NCBI GenBank assembly: GCA_964276095.1
Contig: CAXYDR010000002.1
Span: 1 to 64,000, forward strand
Direction: 5' to 3'
Origin: GCA-2733415 sp964276095
Lineage (GTDB): Bacteria > Bacteroidota > Bacteroidia > Flavobacteriales > Flavobacteriaceae
DNA: 64,000 nt
The position numbers and the translations under genes were made by a program. This document shows, piece after piece, positions 1 to 12,050 of this stretch (positions are counted from its first letter, which is position 1; the number at the start of each line of letters is the position of its first letter). The notes under the pieces are model-generated. The model saw only the letters and a list, made by a program, of their open reading frames with translations. It was not told the origin of the DNA and did no database searches.

Positions 1-662
<662 letters not shown>

Positions 663-720
663 TTAAATTTTAAATATTATTCTAAATCTAACAACAATCG
701 AAATTAATTAACTCAAAATG

Positions 721-730
721 GTTTACTTTA
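721..730 (-). other. 16S leader arm of rRNA processing stem (copy 1)
   Basis: The minus-strand leader contains TAAAGTAAAC about 60 nt before the 16S 5' end. In the complete operon the same leader word (7145-7154) is perfectly complementary to a word just after the 16S 3' end (5515-5524), as expected for the long helix cut by RNase III. The partner of this copy is outside the window. Confidence 0.55.
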
Positions 731-929
731 ATTATTATTGTATTATTTTCATAATACGCGCTGTCAATCAATATTTCAATGAACGAAATCTCATTAAGAG
801 ATCTTGTAAATGATAACCTAAATTATCGTTTGTTGAGCTGTTAGATTTGAACTAACTTACTTTCCTATAACTCTATTCTCTTTAAGAACTTCCCTAGCTT
901 TTCAACTCTCGTTGTTTCGCTAAGCGGAT

Positions 930-960
930 GCAAACTTACAACCTTATTTCTTACTCACAA
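930..960 (-). promoter_or_regulatory. rRNA promoter P2 of the partial operon
   Basis: On the minus strand the sequence reads TTG (960-958), exactly 19 bases, then TAAGTTTGC (938-930). This is a match to the Bacteroidota housekeeping promoter (TTG-N19-TAnnTTTG). It is followed by the GC-rich stretch ATCCGCTTAGCG. It lies about 270 nt upstream of the 16S 5' end. Confidence 0.75.
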
Positions 961-1078
961 TGTTTTTTTAATTCTTTTTTTAAAAGTTTTTAACTCTTAA
1001 AAATCAAACTCAAATCACATTTTTTAAAGAACTTTTTACTGCTTCGAATTCGTTAAAAACTCATCCGTTTTGCGGGTG

Positions 1079-1115
1079 CAAATATACTACCTTTCTTATC
1101 TAATAACCTAACTTT
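1079..1115 (-). promoter_or_regulatory. rRNA promoter P1 of the partial operon
   Basis: The minus strand has TATATTTGC (1087-1079), a match to the TAnnTTTG -7 element, followed by ACCCGCAAAACGG. A block GTTAGGTTA lies 16 nt upstream (1112-1104) in place of a clear TTG. The same arrangement occurs in front of the second operon (7640-7680), which supports a conserved function. Confidence 0.65.
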
Positions 1116-1629
1116 TTATGAAGGTTTTTTGAAGTGTTTTGCTATGTACTGGTAGCGTGAGGATTGACTCTAATGAAACACCATGTTTTGTAGAGAGAAA
1201 AACTTGTTTACTTTTAAAAGATGACTAACAGACTACAATATCAAACTCCAGAACAGTCTTAATACAAAACTTAAAAATTAGCCCTACCCACTACATTTAG
1301 CCATAGGCAAGACTATTTCTATAATATTTTTAACTACTGCATCATCAATTGAACGACTATTAAATACAAAACAAGTATATTAAATCAGAGGTCACGACAA
1401 CAAAACAGTGAAAAATCACTTCCATCTTCATAAAAAAAACAGACAACACACTTATTTAGATATAAATATCAAATCATTGTATCGTAAAATCATTAAACAA
1501 ACTCAATAATTTGACGCAGTTTACTACGCACGAAACTTTATTACAAATCAACAACCTGAAACAACCTTATGAATTACCTTAAATTTTATCATAAATCAAC
1601 ACAACATATATCCCTTTTTTCTATCATTA
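1116..1629. other. non-coding spacer upstream of rRNA promoter
   Basis: This is about 500 bp of very AT-rich sequence with no credible coding frame. The first 120 bp or so next to the promoter resemble the equivalent stretch upstream of the second operon (about 7680-7790), so they may form an upstream activating region. The rest shows no recognisable element. Confidence 0.5.
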
Positions 1630-1842
1630 CAAATATTACCTCAAGTATTCCGTTTAGATTTACCTGATATACTCGTTAATGAAATTGAAAAATGCACTAG
1701 TAACAAAGAAATCAGACAAGTAGGGATAGAATGGGCAGTACAACAAAGTAAAGAGTTAATCAGTGCTGGAGTTCCCGTTGTGCATTATTATTCTATGGGG
1801 AAATCTAGTAATATAGAAGCTATTGCTAGGGAAGTATTCTAG
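1630..1842 (+). pseudogene. metF: 3' remnant of methylenetetrahydrofolate reductase gene
   Basis: One plus-strand frame encodes about 70 residues ending at a TAG stop (1840-1842). It reads from ILPQVFRLDLPD through the block RQVGIEWAVQQSKELI and AGVPVVHYYSMGKSSNIEAI to the terminus AREVF. This is the C-terminal end of MetF, the flavin enzyme that makes 5-methyl-tetrahydrofolate, as I know it from Bacteroidota. The intact protein has about 290-320 residues; here the N-terminal barrel, FAD site and start codon are missing. Upstream of about 1630 the frame becomes low-complexity and then meets a stop (1570-1572). It is followed at once by a terminator. I infer that a rearrangement placed an rRNA operon beside the broken end; a full metF should exist elsewhere. 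The fragment is antisense to the rRNA genes. Confidence 0.85.
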
Positions 1843-1860
1843 AAATAAATAATTACATAA

Positions 1861-1894
1861 AAGAAAAGGAATACATTATTGTATTCCTTTTCTT
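1861..1894. terminator. bidirectional hairpin terminator
   Basis: A 14-bp perfect stem (AAGAAAAGGAATAC / GTATTCCTTTTCTT) with a 6-nt loop, A/T-rich on both sides. It ends the metF remnant on the plus strand and would be a second, backup terminator for the complete rRNA operon on the minus strand. Confidence 0.75.
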
Positions 1895-1963
1895 ATTTAT
1901 ACCATATACTCGTTATACATGCAACCAATTTTATAATCAATCATACATTCCTTGAGTTTATTG

Positions 1964-2001
1964 CAAAAAAAATCCCCAACATCATAAGATATTGAGGATT
2001 T
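1964..2001 (-). terminator. rRNA operon terminator
   Basis: Immediately after the 5S gene the minus strand forms AAATCCTCAATATC - TTAT - GATGTTGGGGATTT followed by a run of T. This is a classic intrinsic terminator for the rRNA operon. Confidence 0.8.
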
Positions 2002-2004
2002 AAA

Positions 2005-2113
2005 GAAGGCGGCGACCTACTCTCCCACATAACTGCAGTACCATCGGCGCTAATGGGCTTAACTTCTCTGTTCGGAAAGGTAAGAGGTGAGCCCCATTGC
2101 TATAACCACCTTA
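2005..2113 (-). rRNA. rrf: 5S rRNA
   Basis: A sequence of about 109 nt with the typical 5S core: GCCCATTAGCGCCGATGGTA on the minus strand and the closing block GGGAGAGTAGGTCGCCGCC. The ends AAGGTGGT and GCCGCCTT can pair as helix I. It is the last gene of the operon. The ends are set by this helix and may be off by one or two bases. Confidence 0.93.
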
Positions 2114-2171
2114 AGTTTTAAGTGCTTGTACTTGCGCACAACACTGTCACTTAAAATAAGTAACTAATAAC

Positions 2172-2186
2172 TTAACATATTGAGAT
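2172..2186 (-). other. 23S processing stem, 3' arm
   Basis: The minus-strand word ATCTCAATATGTTAA lies about 40 nt after the 23S 3' end. It pairs over 15 positions (one G-U) with TTGACATATTGAGAT at 5142-5128 in front of the 23S 5' end. Such flanking helices are the usual RNase III target in pre-23S RNA. Confidence 0.7.
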
Positions 2187-2226
2187 ATAAAAAACAACTT
2201 GTAAAAAAAATAAGAAAAGAGCGTAC

Positions 2227-5050
<2,824 letters not shown>

Positions 5051-5127
5051 GTACTTTTTGTTACTCTATATTCTTAAATTTGTTTGATAATTAGCATCCT
5101 AGTGCTAACTATCGCTCGTGTTTTTTA

Positions 5128-5142
5128 ATCTCAATATGTCAA
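5128..5142 (-). other. 23S processing stem, 5' arm
   Basis: TTGACATATTGAGAT on the minus strand is complementary to the word at 2186-2172 beyond the 23S 3' end. Together they would bring both ends of 23S into one helix. Confidence 0.7.
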
Positions 5143-5235
5143 TGAACGTTTTTCTTGTTATAACAGCTTATGCATTACTTTCGGATACTAATAAGTTACT
5201 ATTATCACGTAGTCGTACTACAAAAACCTGAAGAA

Positions 5236-5312
5236 TGGTGGAGAATAACGGAGTCGAACCGTTGACCTCCTGCGTGCAAGGCAGGCGCTCTAGCCAGCTG
5301 AGCTAATCCCCC
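5236..5312 (-). tRNA. tRNA-Ala (anticodon TGC)
   Basis: The cloverleaf reads from GGGGGATTAGCTCAGCTGG to ATTCTCC-ACCA on the minus strand, with anticodon TGC in a CCTGCCT/TGCACGCAGG arm and the T-loop GGTTCGACTCC. The 3' CCA appears to be encoded. It sits in the usual 16S-23S spacer position behind tRNA-Ile. Confidence 0.96.
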
Positions 5313-5398
5313 ATTTACTATTAGCTAGTATTTGAAAGTTAGTAGTTAGACTTCTAACTTATACTCAACTTATAGAATTTCCTTCTTAAAAAAATTAG

Positions 5399-5472
5399 TA
5401 GTCTCAGGCAGACTCGAACTGCCGACCTCTACATTATCAGTGTAGCGCTCTAACCAGCTGAGCTATGAGACT
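5399..5472 (-). tRNA. tRNA-Ile (anticodon GAT)
   Basis: The minus strand gives AGTCTCATAGCTCAGCTGG at the 5' end and TGAGACT-A at the 3' end, with anticodon GAT between CTACACT and AATGTAG. The T-arm is GGCAGTTCGAGTCTGCC. CCA is not encoded (CTA follows), unlike the neighbouring tRNA-Ala. It lies in the 16S-23S spacer. Confidence 0.96.
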
Positions 5473-5514
5473 CTATTTTCTTTTAGTTTTTTGTTCTTTT
5501 ATTTAATTAACAGC

Positions 5515-5524
5515 TAAAGTAAAC
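5515..5524 (-). other. 16S processing stem, 3' arm
   Basis: GTTTACTTTA on the minus strand, about 45 nt after the 16S 3' end, is exactly complementary to TAAAGTAAAC in the 16S leader (7154-7145). This is probably the RNase III helix of pre-16S RNA. Confidence 0.6.
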
Positions 5525-5567
5525 ACATCTCTGTGTATATTATTCAATCATCGTAGATTCTTTCTCT

Positions 5568-7086
<1,519 letters not shown>

Positions 7087-7144
7087 TTAAATTTTAAATA
7101 TTATTCTAAATCTAACAACAATCGAAATTAATTAACTCAAAATG

Positions 7145-7154
7145 GTTTACTTTA
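7145..7154 (-). other. 16S processing stem, 5' arm
   Basis: TAAAGTAAAC in the minus-strand leader is complementary to GTTTACTTTA at 5524-5515 beyond the 16S 3' end. Confidence 0.6.
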
Positions 7155-7353
7155 ATTATTATTGTATTATTTTCATAATACGCGCTGTCAATCAATATTT
7201 CAATGAACGAAATCTCATTAAGAGATCTTGTAAATGATAACCTAAATTATCGTTTGTTGAGCTGTTAGATTTGAACTAACTTACTTTCCTATAACTCTAT
7301 TCTCTTTAAGAACTTCTCTAGCTTTTCAACTCTCGTTGTTTCGCTAAGCGGAT

Positions 7354-7384
7354 GCAAACTTACAACCTTTTTTGTTTCTCACAA
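7354..7384 (-). promoter_or_regulatory. rRNA promoter P2a (complete operon)
   Basis: The minus strand reads TTG (7384-7382), 19 bases, TAAGTTTGC (7362-7354), then ATCCGCTTAGCG. This is the promoter nearest to the 16S gene. Confidence 0.75.
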
Positions 7385-7490
7385 TATTTTTTAAATCTTT
7401 TTTTTAAAAGTTTTTTAACCCTTAAAAATCAAACTCAAATCACATCTTTTAAAGAACTTATTAGCGACACAACTGTTTCGCTAAGCGGAT

Positions 7491-7521
7491 GCAAACCTAC
7501 AACCTTTTTAATTCCTCGCAA
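7491..7521 (-). promoter_or_regulatory. rRNA promoter P2b (duplicated copy)
   Basis: TTG (7521-7519), 19 bases, TAGGTTTGC (7499-7491), then ATCCGCTTAGCG on the minus strand. It keeps all the elements of P2a and lies 137 bp upstream, inside the second repeat unit. Confidence 0.7.
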
Positions 7522-7639
7522 TGTTTTTTTTTGAATATTTTTTAAAAGTTTTTCAACCTTATAAACTAATCTAAAAACACACTAATCAATGAACTTCTCA
7601 CTACTAAAACCTCGTTAAAAACTCAGCCGTTTTGCGGGT

Positions 7640-7680
7640 GCAAATATACCGCCTTTCTTCTTTAGTAACCTAACTTTTTA
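7640..7680 (-). promoter_or_regulatory. rRNA promoter P1 (complete operon)
   Basis: TATATTTGC (7648-7640) followed by ACCCGCAAAACGG on the minus strand, with the block AAAAGTTAGGTTA 17 nt upstream (taacctaac at 7666-7674). It matches P1 of the other operon. Confidence 0.65.
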
Positions 7681-8138
7681 AACAGGTTTTTTGAAGTATT
7701 TTGCTAACGACTAGAAACGTGTGAATTGATTGTTGTGAAACGCTATGTTTTGTGGTGAATAAAAACATGTTTTCTTCAAACAACTGACAGGTTACTTCCC
7801 CATCGTTCATAATGACATACCGGAAACACACTCTTATAATATGGTTGTGATATGATTTTCAGAAAAACCGATATACTTTACCCCTACATATAGCGCCATC
7901 ATCAAAAAAAAAAACCACATTTAAACCACGCAAACTACCTCCTTAAACACTACTTACGCAACCTAACTCGATTTCCCCCTTCATCAAAATGACAATTCAT
8001 CTCACAACATTAATAATATTATTTTGCGTTAGCGATAGTAGTGACATCCTTTTTCATCCTTATAATAGACCAACCTACATTAGAACACTATTGCCCTTTA
8101 TAAAACTACAATTCAATTAATTTGCAATCATATGAAAA
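7681..8138. other. non-coding region upstream of the rRNA operon
   Basis: About 460 bp of AT-rich sequence without a credible gene. The part nearest the promoter (to about 7790) is similar to 1116-1240 in front of the other operon. Nothing else was recognised. Confidence 0.5.
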
Positions 8139-8190
8139 AGATATAGCGGATAGCGCGACCTGAAGTGACAACGAAAGGGAACGCCCAGAG
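8139..8190. repeat. GC-rich intergenic motif, possible dispersed element
   Basis: A compact GC-rich island in very AT-rich DNA. On the minus strand it reads GGGCGTTCCCTTTCG, a short variable part, then GGTCGCGCTATCCGCTATAT. From memory, similar GGGCGT...GGTCG(C/G)GCTATCCGCT islands recur between genes in Flavobacteriaceae genomes. I cannot confirm this here and know of no assigned function. Confidence 0.4.
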
Positions 8191-8252
8191 AAACAATCAA
8201 AACTAAACACATCTAAAACCCAGGTGACAAATTACCTCTCTCACAAATGCAT

Positions 8253-8282
8253 AAAAAAAGCCGCCCCTTTCGGAACGGCTTG
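8253..8282 (-). terminator. purB terminator
   Basis: Minus strand AAGCCGTTCC - GAAA - GGGGCGGCTT followed by a T run, 30 nt after the purB stop: an intrinsic terminator with a GAAA tetraloop. Confidence 0.85.
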
Positions 8283-8311
8283 AATATATAGAACGTTAAT
8301 TTTACTCCTTA

Positions 8312-9652
8312 TTATATACCGGTATAATTACTAGGAGTAATTTGCTTTAATTCGTTTTTGATTTCAACCGAAACTTCTAATGTATCTATGAAATTCGCAA
8401 TAGAGCTTTTGTTAATTTTCTCATTAGTTCTTGTTAGACCTTTAAGCGCTTCGTACGGATTAGGATACCCTTCTCTTCTTAATATATTTTGAATTGCTTC
8501 TGCCACAACTGCCCAGTTGTTTTCTAAATCTTCAGCAAACTTAGGCTCGTTTAACAATAATTTATTCAATCCTTTTAATGTAGACTGGAATCCGATTAAA
8601 GTATGTCCAAAAGGAACCCCTACATTACGTAAAACAGTACTATCCGTCAAATCACGCTGTAACCTTGATATTGGCAATTTAGCCGATAAATGCTCAAAAA
8701 TTGCATTTGCAATTCCTAAGTTACCTTCTGAGTTTTCAAAATCAATAGGATTTACTTTATGTGGCATTGCCGAAGAACCTATTTCCCCTGCTTTAATTTT
8801 CTGCTTGAAATACTCCATTGCTACATACTGCCAGATATCTCTATCTAAATCTATAATAATGGTATTTATCCTTTTTAAATTATCAAACAACGCAGCCATA
8901 TGATCATAATGCTCAATTTGCGTTGTTGGATATGAATGATACAAACCTAAACTGTTTACAAACTTAGACCCGAATGCTTTCCAATCGATATTTGGATACG
9001 CTACTTTATGTGCGTTATAATTTCCTGTAGCACCACCAAACTTAGCCGCACTTGGAATATCATTTAATAAATTAAATTGCTCTTTTAAACGAACTACAAA
9101 AACTTCAATTTCTTTTCCTAAACGCGTAGGCGAAGCTGGCTGACCGTGCGTTCTTGCTAACATTGGGATATGCGCCCAATCAGAAGCTAACTCAGACAAC
9201 CTATTTAACAATGCCGTATATTCAGGAATATACACATCACCAATTGCTTCTTTTAAAGATAATGGAATTGCAGTATTATTGATATCTTGAGAGGTTAACC
9301 CAAAATGGATAAACTCTTTGTATTTTGAAATATTAAGTGCTTCAAATTTTTCTTTGATAAAATACTCAACAGCCTTTACATCATGATTTGTTACTTTTTC
9401 AATATCTTTTATAGCTTGAGCATTTTCTGCTGTAAAGTTTCTATAGATATCACGTAAACTATCAAATAATGAATTGTCAAAATCTTTTAACTGAGGTAAA
9501 GGAATTTCGCATAATGCAATAAAGTATTCAATCTCTACTAATACTCTATATTTAATTAATGCTTCTTCAGAAAAATAAGGCGCTAGATTAGCTGTTTTAC
9601 TCCTGTATCTTCCATCAATTGGTGAAATTGCATTTAAAGCTGTAAGTGTCAT
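8312..9652 (-). CDS. purB: adenylosuccinate lyase
   Basis: PurB removes fumarate from SAICAR in purine synthesis and from adenylosuccinate in AMP formation; it acts as a cytosolic homotetramer. The 446-residue protein has normal family length. The fumarase/aspartase signature GSSAMPHKVN lies at 292-301, on the mobile loop with the catalytic serine. The substrate-site block LARTHGQPAS lies at about 165-174 with its conserved histidine, and HFGLTSQD at about 116-123. The start MTLTALNAISPIDGRY is typical of the family. It stands alone on the minus strand, with a TATCTTTGC -7 element (9686-9678) just upstream and a strong terminator downstream. Confidence 0.96.
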   Translation of the reverse strand: MTLTALNAISPIDGRYRSKTANLAPYFSEEALIKYRVLVEIEYFIALCEIPLPQLKDFDNSLFDSLRDIYRNFTAENAQAIKDIEKVTNHDVKAVEYFIKEKFEALNISKYKEFIHFGLTSQDINNTAIPLSLKEAIGDVYIPEYTALLNRLSELASDWAHIPMLARTHGQPASPTRLGKEIEVFVVRLKEQFNLLNDIPSAAKFGGATGNYNAHKVAYPNIDWKAFGSKFVNSLGLYHSYPTTQIEHYDHMAALFDNLKRINTIIIDLDRDIWQYVAMEYFKQKIKAGEIGSSAMPHKVNPIDFENSEGNLGIANAIFEHLSAKLPISRLQRDLTDSTVLRNVGVPFGHTLIGFQSTLKGLNKLLLNEPKFAEDLENNWAVVAEAIQNILRREGYPNPYEALKGLTRTNEKINKSSIANFIDTLEVSVEIKNELKQITPSNYTGI

Positions 9653-9677
9653 TTTGCTGTGTGTTTTTTAATAAGGC

Positions 9678-9686
9678 GCAAAGATA
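9678..9686 (-). promoter_or_regulatory. purB -7 promoter element
   Basis: TATCTTTGC on the minus strand, 26 nt before the purB start, matches TAnnTTTG. No clear TTG is found at the -33 position, so this is a partial match. Confidence 0.45.
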
Positions 9687-9794
9687 CGGAACACTACAAA
9701 ATAATGATACTCTTTTTTAAAATGATTATATGCTATTTGAAATATGTAATAAAAAAGTATCTTTAACTATTATTCATTTATAGACACATTTACC

Positions 9795-10262
9795 ATGTTT
9801 AAAAAAATAATTACTGTATCCATTATTTTATTCGCAATTGCACAGTTTTTCAATCCTCAAAAAAACGAATACACTGAAACTCCTGAGAGTGATTTCATAT
9901 TAACAGAAAAACCACCTGAACAACTAGCTGATATATTAAAAGAATCTTGCTATGATTGTCATTCTAACAATACAAGATACCCTTGGTACGACAAAATCAC
10001 TCCTGTTAATTTTTGGGTAAACGGACATATCAAAGAAGCTAAAAAAGAATTAAACTTCTCCTTATGGAATCAATATAGCGCTAAAAGAAAGGCGCATAAA
10101 CTAGAAGAGTGTATTGAAATGATAAATGATAGAGAAATGCCTTTGAAATCTTACATACTTACGCATGGCGAAGCTAAATTATCTGATACAGAAATCAGAT
10201 TGCTAACTGACTGGATAACATTTTTAAAAATTAAGCATGAAATAACAGATTTACCAATGTAA
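9795..10262 (+). CDS. haem-binding domain protein (CxxCH)
   Basis: This 155-residue protein starts with one hydrophobic segment (about 4-18), either a signal peptide or a membrane anchor. It then has a single covalent haem motif CYDCH (about 52-56) in the context ESCYDCHSNNTRYPWY. This pattern and the following NFWVNGHIKEAKKELNFS block fit the small periplasmic Haem_bd family of Bacteroidota, thought to be electron-transfer or haem-carrying proteins; the partner is unknown. It is transcribed away from purB. Its 3' end overlaps the convergent sirtuin gene by 32 bp. The family assignment is fairly sure, the cellular role is not. Confidence 0.85.
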   Translation: MFKKIITVSIILFAIAQFFNPQKNEYTETPESDFILTEKPPEQLADILKESCYDCHSNNTRYPWYDKITPVNFWVNGHIKEAKKELNFSLWNQYSAKRKAHKLEECIEMINDREMPLKSYILTHGEAKLSDTEIRLLTDWITFLKIKHEITDLPM

Positions 10263-10917
10263 CTATACCGTTAACAGCTCCCTCCTTAATTATAGTAAGA
10301 TTATCAAAATCAGATGCTTTAACTGATGGCTTGGGATCAATAAAATAAATAGGGGTTTTAGGCTGAGCATAATTCACCAATCCAGCCGCAGGATACACCT
10401 GCATAGATGATCCAATAACCACAAGGATATCTGCTTTTTCAACCAATTCAACAGCTTCATCTATCATTGGAACTGCTTCACCAAACCATACGATGTGTGG
10501 TCGGAGTTGAGATTTCTCTTCGCATAAATCTCCTAAAATCAAATCCTCTTCCCAATTATATACTAATTGCTCATTCTTAACACTGCGAACTTTTCGTAAC
10601 TCTCCATGTAAATGCAAAACTGATTTACTTCCTGCTCGCTCATGTAAATCGTCTACATTTTGAGTAACTATATGTACATTATAATTCGCTTCCAGTTTTT
10701 TCAAATCAAAATGTCCTTGATTTGGTTTTACAGACTTTAATTGTGCCCTTCTCTGATTATAAAAATTTAATACTAACTCAGGATTATTATAAAACCCTTC
10801 TGGAGAAGCCACTTCCATTACATCATGCCCTTCCCACAAACCATCAGCATCACGAAAAGTAGCAATACCACTCTCTGCACTCATTCCTGCTCCTGTTAAT
10901 ACTACTATGTTTTTCAT
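10231..10917 (-). CDS. cobB: SIR2-family NAD-dependent protein deacylase
   Basis: Sirtuins remove acyl groups from lysines while consuming NAD. The 228 residues hold the NAD-binding GAGMSAESGIATFRDADGLW start (about 8-27), TQNVDDLHERAGS (about 100-112, with the NAD-site N and D), the catalytic histidine in LHGEL, the WFGE block and GSSMQVYPA near the end. YNQR (about 53-56) matches the Tyr-x-x-Arg pair used by class III sirtuins for succinyl/malonyl substrates, so desuccinylation is possible. The four zinc-binding cysteines are not there: the region after LHGEL reads KVRSVKNEQ and has only one later cysteine. The gene converges with the haem-binding protein gene and overlaps it by 32 bp. Confidence 0.9.
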   Translation of the reverse strand: MKNIVVLTGAGMSAESGIATFRDADGLWEGHDVMEVASPEGFYNNPELVLNFYNQRRAQLKSVKPNQGHFDLKKLEANYNVHIVTQNVDDLHERAGSKSVLHLHGELRKVRSVKNEQLVYNWEEDLILGDLCEEKSQLRPHIVWFGEAVPMIDEAVELVEKADILVVIGSSMQVYPAAGLVNYAQPKTPIYFIDPKPSVKASDFDNLTIIKEGAVNGIVTLVNLLFHA

Positions 10918-11116
10918 ATTTATTTTACCTTCAGTAAGTTTTTATTAAAAAAAAAAGATACAAACTGTATTCATTGTGAGATTTCTCCTATCGTCGAAAT
11001 AATAACTTATACTTCAAATTAATATAACTATTATTTTGCACATAAAACTTAATGACTACTTCTCGATACTATTTTCTACATTTTACTTCGAAAATCACTC
11101 GAAGTGATAATAAAAA

Positions 11117-11881
11117 CTACCTCACAAAAACCAATTCGTTTTTATCTAAATTAGAATTTTCTTCAGAAAAAGAATACCCTTCATAATCAAACCCTTTTAA
11201 GTCTTCAATAGACTTTGCATTCGTATCAATTATATAACGAACCATCATTCCCCTAGCTTTTTTAGCAAAAAAAGAAATCACTTTAAGCTTATCATTTTTC
11301 CACTCTTTAAATATCGGAGTAACAACTGATGTTTTTAATGTTTTTACATTTACTGCAGCGAAATACTCATTACTAGCTAAATTCACAAACAGTTCATCTT
11401 CTGTTAATTCAGAATTCAACTTTTCAGTAACCAAGGGCTTCCAATAGGAATGTAAATTTTTAGCTTCTCCTACAGGAAATTTCGTTCCCATTTCCAACCT
11501 ATAAGCCTGCATTAAATCCAATGGTTTTAACACTCCATATAATCCAGATAAAATTCGCAAGGAATTTTGTAATTGTTCAATTTTATTTTCTGCTAAATTA
11601 TATGCATCCAAACCTGTATAAACATCTCCATTAAAAGCATAAACTGCTGGACGAGAATTTTCAGAAGTAAAAGGTAATTTCCAATCTTGATTTCGTTGCC
11701 AGTTTAATTCTGACAACTTTTCTGAAATTTTCATCAATTTCGACAACTTAGCTGGAGACTCTTTTTTTAAAAGTCCATTTATTTTTTTAGCTTCCTTTAA
11801 AAAAGAAGCTTCTGAATATTTAGTAGTCGGTAATGCTGTTTCAAAATCTAAAGACTTTGCTGGAGATATTACTATTTTCAT
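11117..11881 (-). CDS. yaaA: peroxide stress protein YaaA (DUF328)
   Basis: YaaA proteins limit Fenton damage during hydrogen peroxide stress in E. coli and bind DNA; the exact chemistry is not settled. The protein (254 residues from this start) has the hallmark N-terminus MKIVISPAKSLDF, then LMQAYRLEMGTKFP and the C-terminal FFAKKARGMMVRYII. An in-frame ATG lies 39 bp further upstream. I prefer the internal start because it gives the conserved family N-terminus and because a -7 element TAACTTTG (11909-11902) would put transcription start after the upstream ATG. The rluD terminator lies just upstream, so this is probably a single-gene unit. Confidence 0.9.
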   Translation of the reverse strand: MKIVISPAKSLDFETALPTTKYSEASFLKEAKKINGLLKKESPAKLSKLMKISEKLSELNWQRNQDWKLPFTSENSRPAVYAFNGDVYTGLDAYNLAENKIEQLQNSLRILSGLYGVLKPLDLMQAYRLEMGTKFPVGEAKNLHSYWKPLVTEKLNSELTEDELFVNLASNEYFAAVNVKTLKTSVVTPIFKEWKNDKLKVISFFAKKARGMMVRYIIDTNAKSIEDLKGFDYEGYSFSEENSNLDKNELVFVR

Positions 11882-11901
11882 TTCTATCTTTTTATTGCAA
11901 C

Positions 11902-11909
11902 CAAAGTTA
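11902..11909 (-). promoter_or_regulatory. yaaA -7 promoter element
   Basis: TAACTTTG on the minus strand fits TAnnTTTG and lies 21 nt before the preferred yaaA start. No clear -33 TTG is found. Confidence 0.4.
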
Positions 11910-11922
11910 TTAAAGCTCAAAC

Positions 11923-11953
11923 AAAAAAAGATACCTTTTAAGGCATCTTTTTC
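11923..11953 (-). terminator. terminator after the PASTA-rluD unit
   Basis: Minus strand AAAAAGATGCC - TTAAAA - GGTATCTTTTTTT, a stem of about 11 bp with one wobble and a T tail, about 100 nt after the rluD stop. Confidence 0.7.
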
Positions 11954-12050
11954 TTATTCTATAATAAGCCCTTTCTATGGGTTTAATTTTTTTATAAATT
12001 ATATAATTCCTGAAAACCATTCTACTTATGGTTTAAAAAAATAAAATTCT

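Larger units (their letters stand above)
7338..7611. repeat. imperfect tandem repeat (about 137 bp unit) carrying rRNA promoter P2
   Basis: Two adjacent units begin with GTTTCGCTAAGCGGATGCAA (7338 and 7475). Both continue with an AC(C/T)TACAACCTTTTT-like block, a CACAAT/CGCAATG block and a T-rich stretch around TTTTAAAAGTTTTT. The operon at the left edge has only one such unit (from 914). Each unit contains one complete P2-type promoter. Confidence 0.75.

Noticed and set aside
7352..7534. 60-codon plus-strand frame in the rRNA promoter region
   Set aside because: It lies across the duplicated promoter units and consists of Phe/Leu/Lys from the T/A tracts. Promoters explain the conservation better.
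7338..7611. CRISPR-like repeat pair
   Set aside because: Only two units of about 137 bp with promoter content. There is no short repeat/spacer regularity and no cas gene in the window.
11965..12000. Hairpin AAGCCC-TTTCTAT-GGGTTT as a second terminator near rluD
   Set aside because: The T-rich tail is on the plus-strand side, opposite to the direction of rluD transcription, and the stem has only 6 bp.
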